From: Streptomyces sp. cf386
Lineage (GTDB): Bacteria; Actinomycetota; Actinomycetes; Streptomycetales; Streptomycetaceae
Assembly: GCF_900103585.1 (NCBI RefSeq)
Contig: NZ_FNHV01000001.1
Location: forward strand, 637,326 to 701,325
Direction: 5' to 3'
DNA length: 64,000 nt
The notes beneath the pieces were generated by a model. That model was not told the DNA's origin and ran no database searches. It saw only the letters and a list, made by a program, of their open reading frames with translations. Positions 59,703 through 64,000 of the stretch are shown one piece after another; the stretch's first letter is position 1, and every line of letters starts with the position of its first letter. A program made the position numbers and the translations under genes.

Positions 59703-60178
59703 GACTTGGCCGCGGTGCTGTCGGGACCGGAACGGGTCACGGTCACAGACCAGCCGACCTTGTCGTTGTTACCGCCGCCGGAGTCGCCGAGCTGGAAGTG
59801 AGCGTTCGCCCACACCGTCCAGTTCGCGTCGCCCGGGGCCGCGAAGCGGAAGCCCACGAGGCTGTCCTCGCCGAGGCGCGCGGCCTGGGCTTCCACGAGC
59901 GCCATCCCAGGATCGAGGGCTCCGGTGACCTTGTCCTTGAGGCGGAAGCCCTCCAGGGTGAGGGTCTTGCCCTCCTGCATGTTCTGCGACTCGGCGCGGC
60001 CGTCGCTGGCGAAGGTCGTGGTGTCGGTGGTCTCGTACTCGTGGCCGACGCTGAAGGTGTTGACGCCACCCTCGCCGGATCCGCCCTGGGCGGTCCGGAT
60101 CGCCACCCACGTACCGGGGGTGTTGAAGTCCTCGATCTCGAACTCGCAGTCGCGGGCGTTGTACTTGGTCGCTGCCAT
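59699..60178 (-). CDS. Major tail protein
   Basis: The 159-residue protein starts MAATKYNARDCEFEIEDFNT at ATG 60178. It is beta-rich and has the TTDTTTFASDGRAESQNMQE stretch seen in phage tail-tube proteins of the lambda gpV/TP901 type. It forms the tail tube. It is encoded between the tail terminator and the chaperones, the conserved siphovirus order. Confidence 0.87.
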   Translation of the reverse strand: MAATKYNARDCEFEIEDFNTPGTWVAIRTAQGGSGEGGVNTFSVGHEYETTDTTTFASDGRAESQNMQEGKTLTLEGFRLKDKVTGALDPGMALVEAQAARLGEDSLVGFRFAAPGDANWTVWANAHFQLGDSGGGNNDKVGWSVTVTRSGPDSTAAKS

Positions 60179-60247
60179 GTCTCCTCCGGGGCATGACGAA
60201 ATGCCCGCAGCGCACACCGCCCGGGCTGGAAAAGGGGAGTTGAGGGG

Positions 60248-60673
60248 CTACACGCGGTGCTCAGTCACCGCGCGGTGCTCCATGCGGAAGTTCACGACGT
60301 GCTCGTGCCGGCCGTTCTCGTCCGTGCCGATCGTCGCCGGGCCGTTCTGGAGGGCGACGGACAGGATCAGTTCGGTGCCGTCCGGCAGCGTCACAGGGCC
60401 GAGCCCGTGCAGCTCGGCATAGATGGCCTTGCACCGCTCCCGGGACACGCGGGGGTCCTTCGTTCCGCGCACGCGTACCTGGACGCGCGGCTCGTCGTAG
60501 CCGAGCAGGCTGTCCGGCTCGCGGCCGTCGTCGTACGTCGACAGGACGACCGCCTCGTCTGGCGTCTGCGGCATCGACTCCAGGAAGCAGTCACCCCCAG
60601 CCGAGGCCGTCCGGTACGAGACCAACTGCTTGTCCTGGAGGTGGCGGGCCAGGCCGTCGAGGAGGTCAGCCAC
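60248..60673 (-). CDS. Tail terminator-like protein
   Basis: The 141-residue protein starts MADLLDGLARHLQDKQLVSY. It resembles minor capsid/tail terminator proteins (gpU-like) with an RVQVRVRGTKDPRVSRERCK core strand. It should cap the tail tube and join it to the head. It overlaps the neck-protein gene by 8 bp. Confidence 0.72.
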   Translation of the reverse strand: MADLLDGLARHLQDKQLVSYRTASAGGDCFLESMPQTPDEAVVLSTYDDGREPDSLLGYDEPRVQVRVRGTKDPRVSRERCKAIYAELHGLGPVTLPDGTELILSVALQNGPATIGTDENGRHEHVVNFRMEHRAVTEHRV

Positions 60674-61013
60674 GTAGCCACCTCCTCAGGTCCACCGCCA
60701 TCAGCCGCAGCACGACGTCCCGTTCCCGGTTCATCGGGATCTCCAGATACTTCGCAGACCTGCCCGGGAGGTGCTTCCAGGTCAGTTCCTCGTGCTGCCT
60801 GCGCGCGTACACGGTGTCGTACGAGACGGCACCGTTGAGGCCGTCGACGTCGACCCGTCCGGACCGTTCGAGGGTGCCCTCGTCCAAGGGGACGATCTTC
60901 CGGGACTCCGCGAGTACGTGCTCCAGGCCGCGCCGAAGCCCGTCCGAGGCGAGGCGCCGGCCGCGCGTGGTCCACTGGCGTCGGCCCGAGAAGCTGAACC
61001 GCGTGTACTGCAC
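60666..61013 (-). CDS. HK97 gp10-like neck/tail-completion protein
   Basis: The 115-residue protein has the ESRKIVPLDEGTLERSGRV and VSYDTVYARRQHEEL segments typical of the HK97 gp10 family and related minor capsid proteins. It joins the head-tail interface. It is encoded 11 bp after the closure protein. Confidence 0.78.
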   Translation of the reverse strand: MQYTRFSFSGRRQWTTRGRRLASDGLRRGLEHVLAESRKIVPLDEGTLERSGRVDVDGLNGAVSYDTVYARRQHEELTWKHLPGRSAKYLEIPMNRERDVVLRLMAVDLRRWLRG

Positions 61014-61024
61014 GGCGACACCTC

Positions 61025-61342
61025 CTAGATGAGCTGCACTTCGAGGTGGTCCGGAAGGGGTAGGCCACCGCCGTCGTGCCGGGCCTGGTCGATGACGGTG
61101 GTCTGGCGGTCACCGGGCAGGGTCACCTTGGACTCCGGCGGTGCGTCGACTGCGTCCAGACGGCAGTAGAACGTCGTCGAGCTGGTGACCTCGCGGCCGT
61201 CCGGCGCGCGCACCAGCCGGTTCTTCTCCTCGAGGAAGCACCGCACCTGGACGGGCTGGCCGTACAGGGGCCCGACCGCGCTGTTGCCCTCGTACGGCTC
61301 CACGGTCACGGTGTGACGCAGCCACATGCCAGGGAGCTTCAC
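61025..61342 (-). CDS. Head closure protein-like
   Basis: The 105-residue protein starts at GTG 61342, overlapping the upstream stop by GTGA. It contains MWLRHTVTVEPYEGNS and a beta-rich body, in size and place like head-closure (gp16/FII-like) proteins. The assignment rests mainly on gene order. Confidence 0.65.
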   Translation of the reverse strand: MKLPGMWLRHTVTVEPYEGNSAVGPLYGQPVQVRCFLEEKNRLVRAPDGREVTSSTTFYCRLDAVDAPPESKVTLPGDRQTTVIDQARHDGGGLPLPDHLEVQLI

Positions 61343-61758
61343 GTCTGCGTCACCGCCCCCAGCGTGAAGATGTCCGGGGTGAGGTCCGGGGCCTGGAGCA
61401 CGTCCCAGACCGCCGGGGCGATCTCCCGCGAAGGGGAGGATGCCCCCGACACGGAGGTCACCGAGCGGGACAGCTGCGCCGAGCCGAGCCGTACGCTGCC
61501 CCACCCGACCGCAGACGCCCCCGTGGAGTCCCCGACGTCATCGAACCACCGCGTCTGCGCGCACACAGCGTCGGTGAACGCCTGCCGTACGAGGGTGTTG
61601 GAGGGGTAGCCGTCCTCGTCAGCCTCGAAAAGGCACTGGCGGAAGACGGCCGCCTCCAGCATCCGCGTAGCGTCGGCCAGCAGGACGGTGATGTCCGACG
61701 GCGGGGTCTGCCCGGTGAACTCCTGGTAGTCGTCCGCCGTGGCGTAGATCCTGGCCAC
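61339..61758 (-). CDS. Head-tail connector (gp6-like)
   Basis: The 139-residue protein starts at GTG 61758, with AGGGGGG upstream (VARIYATADDYQEFTG). The pattern DITVLLADATRMLEAAVFRQ is typical of helical connector adaptors (HK97 gp6/SPP1 gp15). It binds below the portal and recruits the closure protein. Confidence 0.75.
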   Translation of the reverse strand: MARIYATADDYQEFTGQTPPSDITVLLADATRMLEAAVFRQCLFEADEDGYPSNTLVRQAFTDAVCAQTRWFDDVGDSTGASAVGWGSVRLGSAQLSRSVTSVSGASSPSREIAPAVWDVLQAPDLTPDIFTLGAVTQT

Positions 61759-61769
61759 CGGGCACCCCC

Positions 61770-62279
61770 CTACGTCGCCGCGCCGAGGATCAGCACGTCG
61801 TACGTCACCGACGTGCCGGCCGCCGAGTTGGTCGCCGTCAGCAGGTCCCCGGTGCCTGCGGTGACCACGGCGCCAGCGGCGCTCGGGGCCACCCACAGGA
61901 ACGCCCCGCCGGGCTGGACGGAGATGCCGTCGCCTGCGGCCAGGAAGACGCCTGGGACGCCGTTGGCCGCGGGCTGGGTCACCTGGACGTTGTTCGTGTT
62001 CGCCGCGGCCGCCACGACGAGCACGGCCTTGATCCGGGCGAAGGTGAGGGCCTGGCCGAACTTGTCGCTGAGGACGCCGGCCAGGTCCAGGTTCTCCGTC
62101 GCGGACGCGGCGAGGGTGCGCTTGTCGTGGAAGACGAGATTCGCCGCACCCGCCCCGGCCCCGTCCACGAACGACAGGGCCTTGAGGTACTCGATCGCGT
62201 CCTGAGGGACGGACAGGTCGTCGGGCTTGGTCTGGGTGGCGGTGAGCTTGACCTCCACCCTGGTGCGGGTGAGGGCCAT
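61770..62279 (-). CDS. Beta-rich virion protein, possible capsid decoration or head fibre
   Basis: The 169-residue protein starts MALTRTRVEVKLTATQTKPD. It is rich in small residues and short strands (AAANTNNVQVTQPAANGV). It is encoded between the connector and the Rho-N-like protein after the capsid. Such proteins decorate the capsid in related phages, but no family assignment is certain. Confidence 0.55.
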   Translation of the reverse strand: MALTRTRVEVKLTATQTKPDDLSVPQDAIEYLKALSFVDGAGAGAANLVFHDKRTLAASATENLDLAGVLSDKFGQALTFARIKAVLVVAAAANTNNVQVTQPAANGVPGVFLAAGDGISVQPGGAFLWVAPSAAGAVVTAGTGDLLTATNSAAGTSVTYDVLILGAAT

Positions 62280-62578
62280 CAGTCACCGCCTCCGTCCGTG
62301 TACTTCGCGGCCAGCTCGTCGCGCGGGGCCTTGTCCGCCTCGGCCTCGCCCATGCCTTCCTGGACGGCGTAAGCCTTCCAGTCCGCCTTGGACGCCGACT
62401 TGGACGGCCGCTCCAGGACGACCGGCTCCTGATCCGGCTCGGGGTCGGGCTCGGCGCAGCGCCACCCGGACGCGGGGTCGGCGGCCAGGGCGGCGTACCG
62501 CTCGGCCTCCTCGCTGCCCGGTACTGGCCGCACCCGCTCGGCGACGTGTGCGCCGGCGCCTCGCTCGTAGACCGCCAC
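62279..62578 (-). CDS. Small head protein with Rho-N/SAP-like C-terminus
   Basis: The 99-residue protein starts at GTG 62578. The N-terminal half is acidic and Pro-rich; the C-terminal SKADWKAYAVQEGMGEAEAD followed by a short helix resembles the small Rho-N/Ish1-type domains found after phage capsid genes. It overlaps the next gene by one base. The function is uncertain. Confidence 0.6.
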   Translation of the reverse strand: MAVYERGAGAHVAERVRPVPGSEEAERYAALAADPASGWRCAEPDPEPDQEPVVLERPSKSASKADWKAYAVQEGMGEAEADKAPRDELAAKYTDGGGD

Positions 62579-62579
62579 G

Positions 62580-63788
62580 TCACACCACCAGGCCGTTCAT
62601 GACCGCATGCGCGCGCTCGTTGCCGAACTTGAGGCCGATCTCCCCGTACAGCTGGACCTCGTCGGAGGCGCCCGTCTTGGCGAGCGGCTCCTCGAACATG
62701 ACGCCCTTGCCGGGGATGTTCAGCATGACCGGCATCAGCTGCTCCAGCGACGCCACCAGGATCGTGTCCTGCGGCATGTGCCGGTCCAACATGATCCCGA
62801 ACCGGCCGAAGTCGGTCTCGATGGTCTGCACGTTAACGCCGCCGACGTTGCGGTTGGCCTCGGTGACCATGACGGACTTGCCGTACGCGTCGGCGAACGC
62901 CTTGGTGATCGCCCGCTTCTGGACCGAGTTCGTCACGATCGTTGCCGTCTCCTGCTCGGAGACGCCACCGTTGTCGTAGGCGAGCTGGATCAGGTCGTCG
63001 ATGTGGCTGGTCGCCAGGGTCGTCGACCACGGCACCGTGTAGGAGATCCCCGAGGACGTGCCCAGGGTGATCGCCGCGCCGCCGCTGGTCGCGGACACCT
63101 TGAAGGTGTCGGTGGTGATCTGGTCGACGAAGTAGACGCGGCCAGCGATGATGCCGGTCGCGTCGCCGGTGTCCCGGAACACGATCTTGTTGCCGTCGAC
63201 CAGGCCGTGACCGGTCGAAGTGATCGTGTCCGTCGCCGATGTCGCGCCCGTGACCGTGGTGCCCCGGGCGATCCGGTTCGTCACGATCGCTTCGAGGATG
63301 CCCTTGGTCTTACGGGCGGTCGCGTTCGTGGTCGGGTTCGCGAACTCGCCGTTCAGGAAGCTGAAGTTCACGTCCAGCGCGATGGACTTGAGCGCCTGGG
63401 CGATCTGCCAGTCCATCTCGTTGGAGACCGGGTTCGAGCCGTCCACGCCGCGGAACGGCGCCGCGCCGGGCGTCGCCAGCGCGCCGATGGCGGCCTGCTT
63501 GGTGTACGAGACGGAGACCTTCTCCTGGTGGATCTGGACGACGTTCCGCACGTTCGCCCGCACGCGCTCCTCGGCGGTCGGCGCGGTCGCGCCCTCCACC
63601 TTGGTGCGCTGCGACGGGTCGCGCAGGTCGTAGGTCTGCCACTCGAACTCCTGCGACGTCGTCATGCCGCCGCCCGTAAGTCCGCCGATGGCCGACAGGA
63701 ACGGGGTGTCCTCCGGCGTGATCGCGAAGAGTTCCCCGGCGTAGTTGGGGAGGTTGAAGGTGGTGCCCATTCCGGTGATGCCGGCCAT
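62580..63788 (-). CDS. Major capsid protein (SU10/DUF5309 type) with inserted domain
   Basis: The 402-residue protein starts MAGITGMGTTFNLPNYAGEL. Features of the HK97-fold SU10/DUF5309 capsid family include the EDTPFLSAIGG start, FEWQTYDLRDPSQRT and the C-terminal YGEIGLKFGNERAHAVMNG. Residues about 190-245 (STGHGLVDGNKIVFRDTG to ITLGTSSG) look like an FCCH-type beta domain inserted in the capsid fold, unlike the surrounding sequence. It would be exposed and could bind sugars or stabilise the shell. Confidence 0.87.
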   Translation of the reverse strand: MAGITGMGTTFNLPNYAGELFAITPEDTPFLSAIGGLTGGGMTTSQEFEWQTYDLRDPSQRTKVEGATAPTAEERVRANVRNVVQIHQEKVSVSYTKQAAIGALATPGAAPFRGVDGSNPVSNEMDWQIAQALKSIALDVNFSFLNGEFANPTTNATARKTKGILEAIVTNRIARGTTVTGATSATDTITSTGHGLVDGNKIVFRDTGDATGIIAGRVYFVDQITTDTFKVSATSGGAAITLGTSSGISYTVPWSTTLATSHIDDLIQLAYDNGGVSEQETATIVTNSVQKRAITKAFADAYGKSVMVTEANRNVGGVNVQTIETDFGRFGIMLDRHMPQDTILVASLEQLMPVMLNIPGKGVMFEEPLAKTGASDEVQLYGEIGLKFGNERAHAVMNGLVV

Positions 63789-63798
63789 GGCCTACTCC

Positions 63799-64000
63799 TT
63801 ACGTGGTCTGTGCGGCCTTGAGCCGCCTGAGTCGTACGACTTCGGCGAAGTTGCGGGCCTTGGTCGCGTCCTCGATCTGCTTGTCGATGGAGCCGCCCTG
63901 GTCTCCGGAGCCGCCTCCGCCGCCCATGTCGCCGCCGGAGCGTCCCGCGCCCTTCGGCGCGAGCTTGGAGAACTTGGTGACGGCGGCCTGGATGGCCTTG
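63799..64000 (-). CDS. Scaffold-like protein, C-terminal end (N-terminus outside window)
   Basis: The last 66 residues are visible. A KAIQAAVTKFSKLAPKG stretch is followed by a Gly-rich linker with DMGGGGG, then a basic helix ending AEVVRLRRLKAAQTT. Directly upstream of the capsid gene, this fits the C-terminal capsid-binding end of a scaffold or head-assembly protein. The product name is by position. Confidence 0.55.
   Translation of the reverse strand, partial: KAIQAAVTKFSKLAPKGAGRSGGDMGGGGGSGDQGGSIDKQIEDATKARNFAEVVRLRRLKAAQTT

Overview
The window is high-GC actinobacterial DNA and almost certainly a Streptomyces chromosome carrying part of a siphovirus-type prophage. The evidence is the strong GC bias at third codon positions, the many GTG starts, and typical families: an AfsR/SARP regulator, MurT/GatD, CtaG, SpoIIE-type phosphatases, XRE-DUF5753 regulators and Streptomyces intergenic repeats.

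Chromosomal part, about 1-46.2 kb. A cytochrome P450 (5' end cut off by the window) converges on a large AfsR-like regulator (0-4 kb). Next come a DUF779 protein, a secreted phosphodiester glycosidase, a small membrane protein and a Tat-exported PLC/GDPD-like phosphodiesterase (4-7 kb). A translationally coupled operon of a quinone oxidoreductase and two acyl-CoA dehydrogenases follows (7-10.3 kb). An XRE-cupin regulator is divergent from a thioredoxin-reductase-like flavoprotein (10.4-12 kb). An ATP-dependent DNA ligase overlaps a NUDIX gene, followed by a succinate-semialdehyde dehydrogenase (12.1-15.6 kb). A small DUF6213-like gene, a TenA-like protein, and an acyl-CoA dehydrogenase divergent from a TetR gene occupy 15.7-18.7 kb. 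A cell-wall and central-metabolism block has def, murT-gatD and pfkA (18.7-22.5 kb), then ctaG, a PASTA lipoprotein and a Ser/Thr kinase (22.6-27.3 kb). A LytTR regulator, DUF485 protein, Na+/solute symporter and LytS kinase form one operon (27.3-31.4 kb). An AsnC regulator precedes ddaH-rocD (31.4-34.1 kb). Two PAS/SpoIIE phosphatases and an acyltransferase follow (34.2-39.2 kb), then the urease operon ureABCFGD (39.2-43.9 kb), a TetR/membrane-protein pair (44-45.8 kb) and a lone Phd-type antitoxin (45.9-46.2 kb).

Prophage part, about 46.2-64 kb. The virion genes all lie on the minus strand and run right to left. They are a scaffold-like end, an SU10/DUF5309-type major capsid protein, head-tail connectors, a tail terminator, a major tail protein, tail chaperones joined by a -1 frameshift, a tape measure, a split minor tail protein, a small tail protein, an amidase endolysin, a holin, a membrane coiled-coil protein and a collagen-like membrane protein. 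To their left is a cargo region with a three-gene XRE-DUF5753/DUF6879 cassette, an unrecognised gene pair and a small XRE repressor. Terminase and portal must lie to the right of the window. No integrase is visible.

The most unusual structure is at 52.2-56.8 kb. A PhoD-like metallophosphatase appears to have been inserted into a Streptomyces-phage minor tail protein. The insertion splits it into a 456-residue N-terminal half and a 1062-residue phosphatase-plus-C-terminal half, and the two are translationally coupled.
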